64,000 nucleotides of DNA from Pararge aegeria (lineage: Eukaryota > Arthropoda > Insecta > Lepidoptera > Nymphalidae): assembly GCF_905163445.1 (NCBI RefSeq), contig NC_053191.1, positions 12,648,001 to 12,712,000 of the forward strand, given 5' to 3'. The position numbers and the translations under genes were made by a program. The notes beneath the pieces were generated by a model. It did no database searches, was not told where the DNA came from, and saw only the letters and a list, made by a program, of their open reading frames with translations. This document shows positions 19,301 through 28,305 of this stretch, one piece after another (within the stretch, counting starts at the first letter, position 1; each line of letters begins with the position of its first letter).

Positions 19301-22300
19301 CGTTTCAAACGCAAATGAATTATCAATCTTTAGTCTGGTAGCCCAGAGCTCAGATTTAAACCCCCCCCCCCCCCTAGATCCGGGACTGCAACCCCCCGCA
19401 TTTAATGTTTTCGGTTCAACAGAATATATTATTCAGCTGCATATTAAAGCGTTTTTTCACCTGTGACTGTTTAAGTTGCTGAAGGCGTTTTTCTGGAGCG
19501 ATACCCTTCTTTTGCCTCATTAAGAGATGCAGCCGACCGATGTCTGGGCATGTTGACAACAGCCTTTCTACCAATACCTGTGAAAAAAAAAGTAGATAGA
19601 TAAATTCTTTATTGCACACAGGGATAAAGAAAATAATAAATATTGGAAACAGAAATACACGAAAAATAAAAATGCGCAAAGGTGGTCTTATCGCTTTAAG
19701 CGATCTCCTCCAGACCATTAATGAAAGATGAATTTTATACATTGTTAAGTCAACATCTCCTGCGGATGCTACGGTTTCGGAGCGAAACGTGCGTAGAGGG
19801 CACATTGCCGAAGATCCGTTTAGTGTGGAGTAAAGGGATTGAAGAAATTCTAAATAACACCACACACATTCTCCTGCTTTTCGCGGACTATAGCAAATTA
19901 AGCTTAATTTTGATAATATATCATGGATTTCCGCAAAATAACGCCTGCTTCTATCCAATACTTAATGAAAGAAGAAAATTATTGTGCAAACGGGATAGTG
20001 CAATATTTTAAAAATATGTGATAACATAAACTACATCAACTACATATAACAATAATACATAATAAAGTAATAGGAGATAACATTAAATTTAACTATTCAA
20101 TTTCTTTTTTCCTCTCCGAGCATAATGCACGGGTTGAAATAATATCTAAGTAATATACGTGTAAACGGGGTAAACTTCTTCTCTTCCCTGTTACCGTGCT
20201 AAGCTGGTGGACAAGTACTCTTTGTCCCTTTGGTAGTGGATATAATCAGGATGATAAATTTTTTTGTCTCGCGCTTATGCTAATCTCCTAAGCCGTGCAG
20301 CGCTGCAAAATTAATCGGCTAATGATGACCCCTTGAAGCAACTATGCCTCAATCACAGGATAAAGAACGTACAGAACTCGAGGGTTCTGAATGAGTTCGG
20401 CCACTATTATATGCAGTGCATTGTGTCCCAAAAGAGTAAAAACGCCCCGCGCACGTCTCACACGCGTCATCAACAACAATCACAACCGCGGAAAGTTGCT
20501 AGCTCACAAATTTCTCCAATTTTCCCCATTTTAGGGTAAAATTATACAACAAAAGAGGTAAAACAATTACTGTCAACGTCTAAATGAAATGAAGTGACTA
20601 ACCGACTGTTCGGGAAACACTACTAAGATGAAATGATTTTTGATGCTTGAATATTAGTCCCGTACACGGTTTCTGTATGTTGAAATAATGAATTAATGAA
20701 TTTACTTTCATTGCACACCACAAAAAGTACATACAAAAAGAAAAGTATAACAAAACAACGTATAATTCTGAGGCCTCAATAAGCATTTTACCAGGGACAC
20801 ATGAAAGGTTAGAAAGTGAGACGGTTTAGTATAAGGGTATTCGCTATTATCGTTATACTTATAAGGATATGTTTTCATCAATTCAATTCTTAATACTGAC
20901 TTACAAAAACTATCAGTAAGAAGGTACTCATAGCATCAAAAACAAGGAAAAGATTGAGAAAAATGAGCGCCTTTCTTCTATATTATGAACATTACCGTTA
21001 TGGTTGACAATCAAACTATTAAGAACACCGTAATTATTGCTTGGTGTCAACTCGTCAAAATAAAAGGCCTTCATAACTTGGATTTCCTTGTTATAAATTA
21101 TTATTGATCGTATCATCTTTAATAACGGCTGGTTATTCATATTAACTTGAAGGTTAATTATTGTAAATCGTTTAAAGAAGTCAATATCAGGGCCTTTGTT
21201 AAGGGCCACAGGGGTCGTGGCCCTTAACAAAGGCCCTGATATTAAGCCCTTTGCTTTTGAAAGTAAATGTAAGTTTCAATAATAAAATGGTTTGGAAAAT
21301 GTTGGAAAATGTTTTTCCAAAGTATTCCATAACTCAAGCCATTAACTACGTAGGTATATAATAAACATGTTGGTATATGAATGAATTTATGTACTCTAAG
21401 TACTGGTAAGGTTCATTTTGACTGAAACCTCACCAGGTGATGATATGATACATGATAATGCAGTCGATCTGTTTATATACAGGCATCGTACTGGAACACT
21501 AAATCGCTTAGCTGAATCGCGTCAGAAGAGTGGTAACTGGCCACGGCCCCAGACCAGACTAGACAAGAGAATATTAAGAAATTATATATTACTAGCTTCT
21601 GCCCGCGACTTCGTTGGCGTGGACTTCAGATTGGGTCTAAAGCTTCGCTCGTTAACAATTTTAATCTTACCACGGGAACTATTTGAGAGATCGGTATTGA
21701 AAGTATGTCCCTTTTCCATAGCATAGGTGACAAGCATACCAAATTTCAAAGCTGTCTGCCCGCAGCTTAGCTCGTAAACAATTTACAATTTTCCCTCGGG
21801 AACTGCTTAAGGAATCAGGGTAAAAGGTAGCCTATGTTCTTTTCTATGTCAAAGGCTGCATGCATGCCTAATTTCATCCAAATCCGTTCAGCCGTTTTTG
21901 CGTGATTGAGTAACAAACATCCGCACTTTCACATTTATAATATTAGCAGGATATAGAGCCCGTGACCTCCATTTATAAGATCATAGATGACAGCGCCGAC
22001 CACTGCTTCAGGAAGGTCGTCAAAAGGGGAGTTTTTGAATTTTGTGCATATTGAAAGTAGGCTAGCCCACGCGTTCTTCTAAGCAACCTTTGCTTCGGTC
22101 AAGATCGATCAAAGACACTATTTCACAGTAGTCGTTTAGCAAACAATTTATTGCACTTTGTATGTTCTATTCAGGTGTGACAAATGGGCGTAAATAACTT
22201 CGCCAATGCCACATAGGAATACAGCTCTTTTCGTCAGATAAAAATAAACATAATTATTTATACTGTTGACTGTGTTATGTTGTTGTTGTTGTGTGTTGAG

Positions 22301-23086
22301 GTGATTAAGACGATTTAGCGAGGTGTTAACGGGATTAAGAGTAAATAATGAAAATAGAAGCTATTTTAGTTGGAAAATCCAAAAGGGCATGTCTCATAAT
22401 TCATTAAACTACATGTAATTATACCGTGAAAAGAAATAGGCTTCTATTCCTCAAAATACTGAAGCATTTAAAGAAAAAAACCAACTCGATGAGTGAAGTA
22501 TTTCGCTCGTTATCGTGACCACAAGATACGAGATCCGCACATACAGACAAACGGACGTCCAAGACAGAACTTTTTTAAACAATTTTTTAATTAGTTTGAA
22601 TAATAAAAATAGATTTAAAAATATCATGAATGCCACATCAAAAAACAAAATCAAACGCAGACGAAGTCGCGGGCAACCGCTAGTATAATAATAAAAATAA
22701 ATATAACTTGTGTAATCTAGCGGCTTACTAAATAAATGAATCAAAATTAAAGCTCCTAACATTCTGTAGCTCGGGCTTGTGATAGGACGTTTGTAAAACA
22801 AAAATCTTAATTGTAATTATAACTATTATTGTAATTATTAATTATTATTAGAACTACAGGATTTTGGACTCTAAAACGTCTAAAATTAGGACCATTTTAC
22901 TTTTAAGATAAAGAGTTAAATACTCGACAACGACTCTTAGATTGCGTGCGAGCAAATTTTGTACTAAGATTACTGGTTTAAGCTTACCTTTCCCATAAAG
23001 CCAGTAGCTCCAGTGATGAAGATGTCCCTCCCAGCGTAGAACTGCGGCAGTAGAGCGCCGCAAGGCGACCGTGGTCGCGCAACCAT
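13185..23086 (-). CDS. Fatty acyl-CoA reductase (FAR), eleven exons found, catalytic exon missing
   Basis: FARs reduce fatty acyl-CoA to fatty alcohol with NADPH, for waxes, cuticle lipids or pheromones. The exons join in matched phases to about 486 residues without a stop. Order: YAGRDIFITGATGFMG (Rossmann motif TGxxGxxG at 25-32), ERLLSTCPDI and LLMRQKKG, IPGDVAQPGLG, VSIVFHSAATLKFDE (FHSAAT at 117-122), HVSTAYSN (158-165), then PFPGWIENLNGPSG, LPVDIAIDTLL, LPEVRVYNCST, the C-terminal FAR ('sterile') domain and a hydrophobic end, VQFFVMILLFRLVI. The family is usually 500-530 residues. Missing is one exon between 17989 and 15543 that should encode about 35 residues with the YxxxK active site. 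Exon 5 ends in phase 2 and exon 6 needs one incoming base, so direct splicing would frameshift. The start ATG at 23086 follows a likely acceptor, so an upstream non-coding exon is probable. It is either a recent pseudogene or an assembly loss; which one is undecided. Confidence 0.9.
13607..13617 (+). mobile_element. Possible Helitron-like 3' end in FAR intron 10
   Basis: GCGAAGCATCGGGCATAAT followed by CTAG and then T resembles a degenerate family C terminus. The 5' part cannot be delimited. Confidence 0.25.
13737..13835 (-). CDS. FAR exon 10
   Basis: WTEQYKNFIKGTRKYLLKEK then AEAKRHVD. The KGxRKYLLKE pattern is typical of FAR C-termini. The donor is GTCAGT. Confidence 0.87.
13992..14156 (-). 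CDS. FAR exon 9
   Basis: LSLITAEQKMRAMDDVLAFF then LREWQFKTENVTKL, the core of the FAR C-terminal domain, 165 bases with canonical splice sites. Confidence 0.9.
14307..14396 (-). CDS. FAR exon 8
   Basis: Ninety bases encoding YVHKMLQFFLQTIPLHLAEY and the following IIRTFGIKMK, the start of the C-terminal FAR domain. Confidence 0.85.
14487..14633 (-). CDS. FAR exon 7
   Basis: LPEVRVYNCSTYENPTTWLE onward, 147 bases, ending GVEN plus two bases of an Arg codon before GTAAGT. Phases agree with exons 6 and 8. Confidence 0.88.
14775..14812. repeat. 12 bp inverted repeat in FAR intron 6
   Basis: Arms CTGATTTTAGTT (14775-14786) and its exact complement (14801-14812), with a 14-base loop. Confidence 0.7.
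14809..15051 (-). other. Unidentified 80-codon open frame in FAR intron 6
   Basis: Starts MTERNHFRLFDTLTYRLINS and ends LRQYLELLQR before TGA. It has a balanced, protein-like composition rich in Arg, Asn, Leu and Tyr. It overlaps the inverted repeat at 14775-14812 at its stop. It may be a fragment of a transposon ORF or chance; no family is recognised. Confidence 0.25.
15351..15543 (-). CDS. FAR exon 6
   Basis: Opens after acceptor ATCTATAG with two bases of a split codon, then ISSLRHPFPGWIENLNGPSG and AKGLL-type GKGLLHVF, to LPVDIAIDTLLAVAW. The donor is GTCAGT. Confidence 0.88.
15590..15978 (-). mobile_element. Helitron-like element E1 in FAR intron 5
   Basis: On the minus strand it starts TCTATATACATATATATAAA and ends with the hairpin AGCCCGGCGAAGCTGGCT, then GGGTACG and CTAG, inserted between A and T. 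These are the end rules of rolling-circle transposons. It is 389 bases and has no coding capacity for Rep/helicase. Sister copies lie at 24395-25027 and 36189-36572. Confidence 0.75.
16001..16188 (+). mobile_element. Helitron-like element F in FAR intron 5
   Basis: Begins TCTATCAATATATATATATA after an A. It ends with a small hairpin (GGTGCGAAGTTCACC), then GGGACAG and CTAG before a T. It lies 22 bases from element E1, in opposite orientation. Non-autonomous, 188 bases. Confidence 0.7.
16440..16650 (-). repeat. tRNA-like repeat (SINE J) in FAR intron 5
   Basis: The minus strand has GCGTCGTTAGTCCAATGGTT (A-box-like) and ACAGGTTTGACACC (B-box-like), then CTTTCCTAGGCACGTTAAG. Single copy in this window, so family status is inferred. 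Confidence 0.35.
17074..17350 (+). mobile_element. SINE B in FAR intron 5
   Basis: Near-complete: CCGTGATAGCCCAG, TTTCGGGGGCCCGAGTTCGA, AAACCTGCATGCCTGAGAG, CCGCACTAGGCCAGCGTGG, TTAACCCCTTCTCAT and GTGGGTTGATGGGT. Confidence 0.85.
17989..18134 (-). CDS. FAR exon 5
   Basis: Forty-eight codons plus two bases, ALIHVSTAYSNPELNTVEEK onward, ending CCACA before donor GTAAGT (phase 2). The next exon should complete a His/Gln codon and lead into the conserved PNTYTYTK-type block, which is not present. Confidence 0.88.
18659..18784 (-). CDS. FAR exon 4
   Basis: Forty-two codons, phase 0, VSIVFHSAATLKFDELL onward. The FHSAAT block is a hallmark of insect FARs. Confidence 0.9.
18994..19113 (-). CDS. 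FAR exon 3
   Basis: Forty codons, phase 0, including LDKLCMIPGDVAQPGLGI, the FAR segment preceding the FHSAAT motif. Confidence 0.88.
19361..19374. repeat. Poly-C run (14 C) in FAR intron 2
   Basis: A homopolymer of 14 C in AT-rich DNA, followed by a CCCCCCG run nearby. Length may be unreliable in sequencing. Confidence 0.8.
19461..19577 (-). CDS. FAR exon 2
   Basis: Thirty-nine codons, phase 0 at both ends, giving VLVERLLSTCPDIGRLHLL and the MRQKKG...EKRL segment that follows the Rossmann glycine motif in FARs. Confidence 0.88.
19595..19735 (-). mobile_element. LINE 3' fragment, family G, in FAR intron 1
   Basis: Contains TAAATTCTTTATTGCACACA then AAGGTGGTCTTATCGCTT and GCGATCTCCTCCAGACC. 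A second copy is at 23135-23260. It is the reverse complement of a LINE 3' end. Confidence 0.6.
20040..21182. other. FAR intron 1 interior, nothing recognised
   Basis: AT-rich with short open frames. A piece at 20160-20340 looks repeat-derived (TGGTGGACAAGTACTC, then GCCGTGCAGCGCTGC), but no second copy was found here. Confidence 0.35.
21183..21243. repeat. Perfect 27 bp inverted repeat with 7-base loop
   Basis: Arms 21183-21209 (AATATCAGGGCC...) and 21217-21243 pair without mismatch; the loop is AGGGGTC. It is GC-richer than its surroundings and lies in FAR intron 1. Confidence 0.9.
21592..21951 (-). mobile_element. Helitron-like family C element in FAR intron 1
   Basis: Element strand starts TCCTGCTAATATTATAAATG after an A. 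It ends with a GCC-rich hairpin region (ACGAAGTCGCGGGCAGAAG) and CTAG before T. About 360 bases, no coding capacity. Confidence 0.65.
22610..22683 (+). mobile_element. Helitron-like family C 3' end in FAR intron 1
   Basis: ACGCAGACGAAGTCGCGGGC, then AACCG and CTAG before T. The 5' end is not delimited and may reach about 22445. Confidence 0.5.
22988..23086 (-). CDS. FAR exon 1 (first coding)
   Basis: Thirty-three codons from ATG (23086-23084). It carries the NADPH-binding TGATGFMG and ends AAG before donor GTAAGC. A CAG acceptor-like site lies ten bases upstream of the ATG, which implies a 5' UTR exon further upstream. Confidence 0.88.
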
Positions 23087-23134
23087 CTTTCCTCACCTGC
23101 GTCACAATTTTTTTTAATTATAGCTTAACTTTTA

Positions 23135-23260
23135 GAATATAATAGAATAGAAAACTTTATTGCAACACAACACAATAGGTAACACACAAGGAAAACAGTA
23201 ATAGTACTTATTCCTAGGTTGCAAAGGCGGCCTTATCACTAAAAGTGATCTTTAAAGGCA
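23135..23260 (-). mobile_element. LINE 3' fragment, family G
   Basis: AAAACTTTATTGCAACACAA then AAGGCGGCCTTATCACT and AAGTGATCTTTAAAGGC, collinear with 19595-19735. It lies just upstream of the first coding FAR exon. Confidence 0.6.
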
Positions 23261-23267
23261 AAACTTT

Positions 23268-23531
23268 GACGGCCGATCGGCGCAGTTTGCAGCCTTCTAC
23301 TTTCTGAGCCCAAGGCCGTGGGTTCGATTCCCACAACTGGAAAATGTTTGTGTAATGAGCATGAATGTTTTTCAGTGTCTGGATTTTTATACGTATATTC
23401 TAAGTATTTATTTATAAAAATATTCGTCAGTCATTTTAGTACCCATAACACAAACTACGCTTACTTTGGGGCTAAATGGCGATGTGTTTATTGTCGTAGT
23501 ATATTTATTATTATTATTTATTATTTATTAA
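23268..23531 (+). mobile_element. SINE A, full length
   Basis: GACGGCCGATCGGCGCAGTT head, GGTTCGATTCCCAC B-box, TTTTTCAGTGTCTGG, AACTACGCTTACTTTGGGG, ending TTATTATTATTTATTATTTA. Inserted upstream of the FAR coding start. Confidence 0.85.
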
Positions 23532-23863
23532 TAACCTGAGCGTGCGAAGCCGGTTAGTAATCAGCTCCAAAAGCAAATTAAAATGTTATTAGAGAGTAGG
23601 TAATCTAAGATATTAATTATACCTATGTTTGAATGTTTTGTTTTTATGATTATTTTGAATTTGAATTTTTGGTTATTGTTATTATTGTTTTTTTTTTATT
23701 CTTAATGTTATATAGCTTATTTTTATGTTTTAATTTAATTTAATTTGTTGTAATTATTACTCGTTCATACATTCTTTTAATAGCCGCGGGGAGACGAATT
23801 GGGCAACTGTAATGTCTTCACGGGGTGCGTTGCTAAATAAATAAATAAATAATTGCAATAGAT
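23532..23863. other. AT-rich spacer between SINE A and SINE B
   Basis: No coding exon. T-rich, with a GCCGCGGGGAGACGAATTGG segment that may be the 3' end of another retroposon followed by an (AAAT)n tail at about 23835. Confidence 0.3.
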
Positions 23864-24158
23864 CAGCGGTGATCGCGCAGTGGTTAGGACTTCGACTCCA
23901 CTTTCGGGGGGCCGAGTTCGAATCCCAGCACGCAAATCTAACTTTTCTAAGTTATGTGCGGTGAAGGAAACCATCGTGAGGAAACCTGCAAGCCTGAGAG
24001 TTTTTCATAATTTCCTCAAAGGTGTGTGGAGACCACCAATCCGCTCTGGGCCAAAGGTGGACTAGGGCGTTAACCCCTTCTCATTATGGGGGACCCGTGA
24101 AACCCGCGCCATATATATAGTGGGCCGATAATGGGTAAATATGATGACGATGATAGTC
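23864..24158 (+). mobile_element. SINE B
   Basis: AGCGGTGATCGCGCAGTGGT head, TTCGGGGGGCCGAGTTCGAA, AAACCATCGTGAGGAAACC, TTAACCCCTTCTCATTATGG, ending in a GATGACGATGAT microsatellite. It carries a small internal deletion after TTATGTGC. Confidence 0.87.
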
Positions 24159-24164
24159 AATAGT

Positions 24165-24300
24165 AAAGCTTTTTGTGACCGAGCTCTTTCGCCATGCTTA
24201 GTTCTGCCGCAAAGCACTGTGTCAATTATGTGTTCCGGTCTGAACGTCGAGATTTCTGGTGTAATTAAGTACAGGCAGATGAGGCTTGACACCTACGCCT
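24165..24300 (-). repeat. Interspersed repeat I
   Basis: Minus strand GGCGTAGGTGTCAAGCCTCA then CTCGACGTTCAGACCGG and GCGGCAGAACTAAGCATGGC. The same order occurs at 42280-42400 on the plus strand. It is probably the 3' part of a LINE. Confidence 0.5.
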
Positions 24301-24394
24301 AAGGTTTATGGTCACAGTGCAGAAAGTTTATAGTAAAAACCTAACTTCGATGACACACACATAACGCCGGACTTATAGAACCATTTATTTATTA

Positions 24395-25027
24395 CTAGCG
24401 TACCCAGCCCGCTTCGCCGGGCTAGATTTTGCTTTATTTTATTTAAACAATAAACTTACATCATTAAATTTTTTATTTAAGTCTCATAATATATTAAATC
24501 ATTTATTTCTCTCCGTATTCATTCTCATAATCATAATCACTTATTTGCAAAAAACATGTCAAATTATAGATGTTACAAAAAGTTATACAGAACAATGTTT
24601 AGCCCATTTAAAGGTATGCAAATCTTAACTTTAAAATAATTAATAACTTTCAGAATTTGATTAATTACAATTAATTTCATTAAAGCTATATAATTACAAT
24701 TAATATTTAATTAGTAATGTTCAGTTTAATTAGCTTTGTTTATTTTGTTTATAAACTGTTGCAGTCTCTTCTATTCTCTTCTCGAGCTGGTGAAGATCAT
24801 TATCTACACCCATGTACACCCAACAATAGAATATCATCACAGTAAATAAAAGCTGTAATTGACAGTTTGACAGTTCAAAAATAGGAGTGCTCCGATCGTC
24901 ACCAAACTTTACAGGATTACTCGCCAGGTCAATCCGGAGATTCCCTGAAAGTTTCATTGAAATCGATCCAGCCGTTTCGGAGCCTATACGGAACATACCC
25001 ACACACTTTCTCTTTTATATATATAGA
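24395..25027 (-). mobile_element. Helitron-like element E2 with 242-base extra segment
   Basis: Ends as in E1 (AGCCCGGCGAAGCGGGCTGG then GTACG and CTAG; start TCTATATATATAAAAGAGAA), between A and T. It differs from E1 and E3 by an AT-rich 242-base segment at 24526-24767 bordered by TCT on both sides. Confidence 0.75.
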
Positions 25028-25649
25028 TTTTAGTGGTAAACAGCATTGCAACAATGCTGCTGCAGAAATAAGCTTGATGTGTCTGTCTTGAAATCTAAGC
25101 TTACTTTGTCTTACCCGGACTAGTTTTGTCACAAAAAGTCCTACTAATACTAAAATTATAAATAAATAGTTACATAAGTCCGGCGTAATGTGCGTACGCA
25201 TCGAAGTTTTGTTTTACTACTATCAATTTGTTTTTTTTTACTATCAAATTGACAGTAATAGAACCTGTGCAAGCATTTAAACCCAATCAAGTTTAATTGA
25301 CGTCAATTATAGGTACTATTATTTTATGTGCTTAAGGTCAGATTTGATTAAGTTAAAACAAGTTATATGGGGGAGTCACTTGATTTCCGCAGTTATTCTA
25401 AAAGTTGTTTCTTTAGGCAAAAAAAAAAAACTTGCCAAGTGGGAGTCGTGCTTGTACACCAAGACTTCCGTAGCATAGTAAGCAAATAACTACTTAGATA
25501 ATACATTTTTCCTGTAATGTTAGCCTAAACTCCATTCAATACTGTTGTTATTCGTAAAAAAACAATAATTAGTATTGTGCTTTAAATAAAATGCAACCCA
25601 ATAAAGTTTTCATATTTTTTGAAGACAAATACTATTTTTTTGTCATAAA

Positions 25650-25725
25650 CTAGCGACCCGCCCAGGATTCGCACGGGTGCAACGCAGATACTAAATTTAG
25701 TACAGAATATCTTTATATATAACGT
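25650..25725 (-). mobile_element. Helitron-like family K 3' end
   Basis: Minus strand ends ACCCGTGCGAATCCTGGGCG then GGTCG and CTAG, followed by a T: a hairpin (CCCGT/GCGGG type) just before CTAG. The 5' part was not delimited. Confidence 0.5.
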
Positions 25726-25914
25726 TCACAGCTTTTTTTTATAGACATGCGCCACCGGCCCTCGGGCCGGCACCGCCGCAACCGACAACTTTGAAAAGGC
25801 CATATGAATCTATATTAAATGTACAATGTATTTAGGGTACCTACTAAATTTTTTTCTTTTCTCTTTTCAACTTCAATATACATTGTTTCCTTCGTTACAA
25901 CAATAATATCATTG

Positions 25915-26213
25915 AACCCGCACTTGTGCTATTCAGATACGCATGCCGGTTTGCCAGTAATTGAGTTTACACTACAACTTTATGTTTCTCAATTTTGTAT
26001 TTCCTAACCTTGTTTCAGTGTATAATCCGTTGGTGAACCAAACAAAAATAAAAATTAAAAAAAGTAAAATTTAAAAGTCCAATCATCGCTATGATAATAC
26101 GTCAAAACTCGCCAGGTTTGTTTTGCCTTCCTGTTTTACGCTTCCACTGTAGATTCCAGTCAAGGAATACCTTCAGGTAAATTGGCATCATTTATGCAGC
26201 AGTTTGCTCATCT
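25915..26213 (+). repeat. Direct repeat, left copy (flanks LINE + piggyBac)
   Basis: About 299 bases from AACCCGCACTTGTGC to GTTTGCTCATCT, repeated at 28306-28610 with only scattered substitutions and small indels. The right edge coincides with the 5' truncation point of the LINE. Confidence 0.88.
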
Positions 26214-26553
26214 AACCATTGACATAATTGTTGACATAACTATTCCACATGACGATAATCTGGTGAAAGCTGAAAAGGATAAAGTATCTAAATACTTGGA
26301 CCTTGCTCACGAGATTACCGCCATGTGGAATGTTGAGTCGACCGTTGTTGTTCCGATAGTCGTTTCAGTCAATGGTCTTCTCGCGAAAAGCTTCGACCAA
26401 CATCTCAAGAAGCTTTCGCTTGGTTGTTGGATCAAGGGTCGGATACAGAAGGCAGTAGTCCTTGAAAAGGCGCGTATTGTGAGGAGGTTTCTCACTCTGG
26501 AGCCCTGACCACCGGTTGCTTGGGCATTCAAAAGCCCCGCAAGCGGAGAGTGG
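26214..26553 (+). mobile_element. 5'-truncated LINE, C-terminal end of reverse transcriptase ORF
   Basis: It encodes KAEKDKVSKYLDLAHEITAM, then WNVESTVVVPIVVSVNGL, LKKLSLGCWIKGRIQKAV and ARIVRRFLTLEP before TGA. This is the C-terminus pattern (KYxxLxxEI..MW, then VPIVxxxxG) of several non-LTR families. A GC-rich 3' UTR ends in a T-run near 26557-26570. The frame is intact to the stop, so the copy may be fairly young. Confidence 0.75.
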
Positions 26554-26617
26554 AAGTTTTTTTTTTTTTTATAAATTATTAATAGTGTTTTTTTAATTTA
26601 TTCTTAAGCATTGTTAA

Positions 26618-28242
26618 CCCAGATAAGCCTACTGTCCTATATTTAGGACAGTAGAAATAAAAAAAAATATCAGAATACCCTCTTTATCTAAGATTATTTA
26701 GTCTTATGATTTGCAGTAAGAAACGTGTCAGCTTTATTAGAAAAAATAAAAAGACAGTTATTTTAACAGTTTTTACCTTATATTTTACCTTATAAGTGTG
26801 TAATAAAAGTGCGTTGCAGACATGGCAAATGACAGGTATGTATAAAAAGTTATATTTTACTCGTGAGTTGTTTTTTTCTGTGTTAATATCTAGTTGATAA
26901 CCTTAACTTTTGTACTAAATAAATATTCTAGCAAAATAATATAAATAAATTACGTATAACTTGTTACAAATACTAGCGTACTATATATAGGACAGTAGGA
27001 TAATATACATGATTTTAGTACAATAATACAACTTTTTCTTTACAGACCGTTAGCTGCGCATGAAATTTTAGATGCTTTAGAAAATGTTTCTGATAATGAA
27101 GAAGATTATAGAGAACGACTGATATGTATTCTACCTCCTCCTGTTGATCCTGACTGTCTCACTGACGAAGATTCGGGTGAAGAAGATAATGTAACTTTGA
27201 ATAATTTGCCACGAAACATTCTGCTTCAACCGGCTGAAGTAATGATTCAAGGGCAGATTATGGTGAGTGATACAGAAGAAGAACCTTCTGATTCTACAGG
27301 TCGAACTAAACGTAGGCGTAGGAGAACACGGGACTTGGCAAAAAATCCCGTGAATTGGCCAGATGTTCAAGGCGCTTGCCAAGATAAGCGCCCAATTGAG
27401 TGGTTTGAAAACTTCTTAGATGAAGATGTTATTTCGTTGTTGGTGTCAGAGAGCAATAAATATGCTGTCAAAAAGAATTTTCCTGGAGACATAACCACTG
27501 AAGAAAGAATAGAAGAACCACAAAAAGAATAGAAGAACCACATATGGTGTCCATCTATAACAAATATATGGGAGGAGTGGATCGGTCTGATGAAAATATT
27601 TCACATTACCGAATTGGTATACGAGGTAAGAAATGGTACATGCCGTTGCTCACACACATGATTGATCTTGCCGAACATAATGCATGGCAGTTATATAAAA
27701 TAAATCATGGAAAACTGGATCATCTTGGCTTTCGCAGAAGGGTAGCAATTGCTTTGATTGAATAAAACAGAAAAAATGCCAAAAGAGGGCCTAGCCGACC
27801 CTCCCATCATGAACATGCTGATAGTCGTAAAGACCAAATGAATCATCTGGTTATTCCTCAATCGAAGCAAACGCACTGTCGTCAATGTCACAAAAAATGT
27901 TTGACACGTTGCAAGAAATGTGATGTTGGAGTGTGTGTCAAGTGTTTTGAAACATATCATTCATAAATAGTGTTAATCTAGTAAATTACATATAACAATG
28001 GGTAATATAATCAATAGTTATCTAATAAACTACACTTTTTGATTACATTCTGTTTTGTCATAAATGGTCTTTTATTTCCTCTTATTATCCTACGGTCCTA
28101 CATATAGGACGGCTGTTTCCCTGAAAGCCTTACACTTAATTTTTTTTTCATAATTTTTTTTATGTTGCATAAGATCTAATGAACTAAATAATGTAACTTT
28201 TTTCAAAATTTTCAGAAAATTTTAGTTTCAGGCTTATCTGGG
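26618..28242 (+). mobile_element. Internally deleted piggyBac-type transposon
   Basis: Ends are the perfect 13 bp inverted repeat CCCAGATAAGCCT (26618-26630) and its complement (28230-28242), each flanked by TTAA (26614-26617, 28243-28246). Subterminal palindromes share the core GTCCTA...TAGGAC: 26631-26652 and 28095-28110, with a half site at 26989-26998. The 1625-base element carries the two ends of a transposase gene. It is inserted in the AT-rich tail behind the LINE at 26214-26553. Confidence 0.93.
26822..27966 (+). pseudogene. piggyBac-type transposase, internal deletion, frameshift and stop
   Basis: Exon 1 (26822-26835, MANDR) joins by a GT-AG intron to exon 2 at 27046. The acidic N-terminus (ENVSDNEEDYRERL, then DSGEEDN, NNLPRNILLQPAEV) resembles PGBD proteins. 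After FPGDITTEERIEEP the central part, with the first two catalytic aspartates, is deleted. The text resumes at NKYMGGVDRSDENI (third catalytic Asp in GGVD), GKKWYMPLLTHMIDLAEHNA, and a Cys-rich zinc-binding tail (CRQCHKKCLTRCKKC, then CVKCFETYH) ending 27966. At the joint a 19-base block is repeated with a 20-base period (27504-27522, 27524-27542), shifting the frame, and an in-frame TAA (27763-27765) interrupts the tail. About 300 residues fit here where a full transposase has nearly 600. It cannot be active. Confidence 0.9.
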
Positions 28243-28305
28243 TTAATAATTAAAAAAAAAAAAGAAAAATAATAAATGATAGAAATATATCATTGTAAAC
28301 TTGCT

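Noticed and set aside
22854..23105. 83-codon minus-strand frame beginning MTQVRKDGCATT
   Set aside because: It overlaps the first coding FAR exon in another frame; the FAR frame from 23086 gives the Rossmann motif and correct splicing.
15753..25002. A conserved short frame (MGMFRIGxETAG...) present at 15753-15947 and 24730-25002
   Set aside because: Both lie inside copies of Helitron-like family E, so the conservation is that of the repeat DNA, with no sign of selection on protein.
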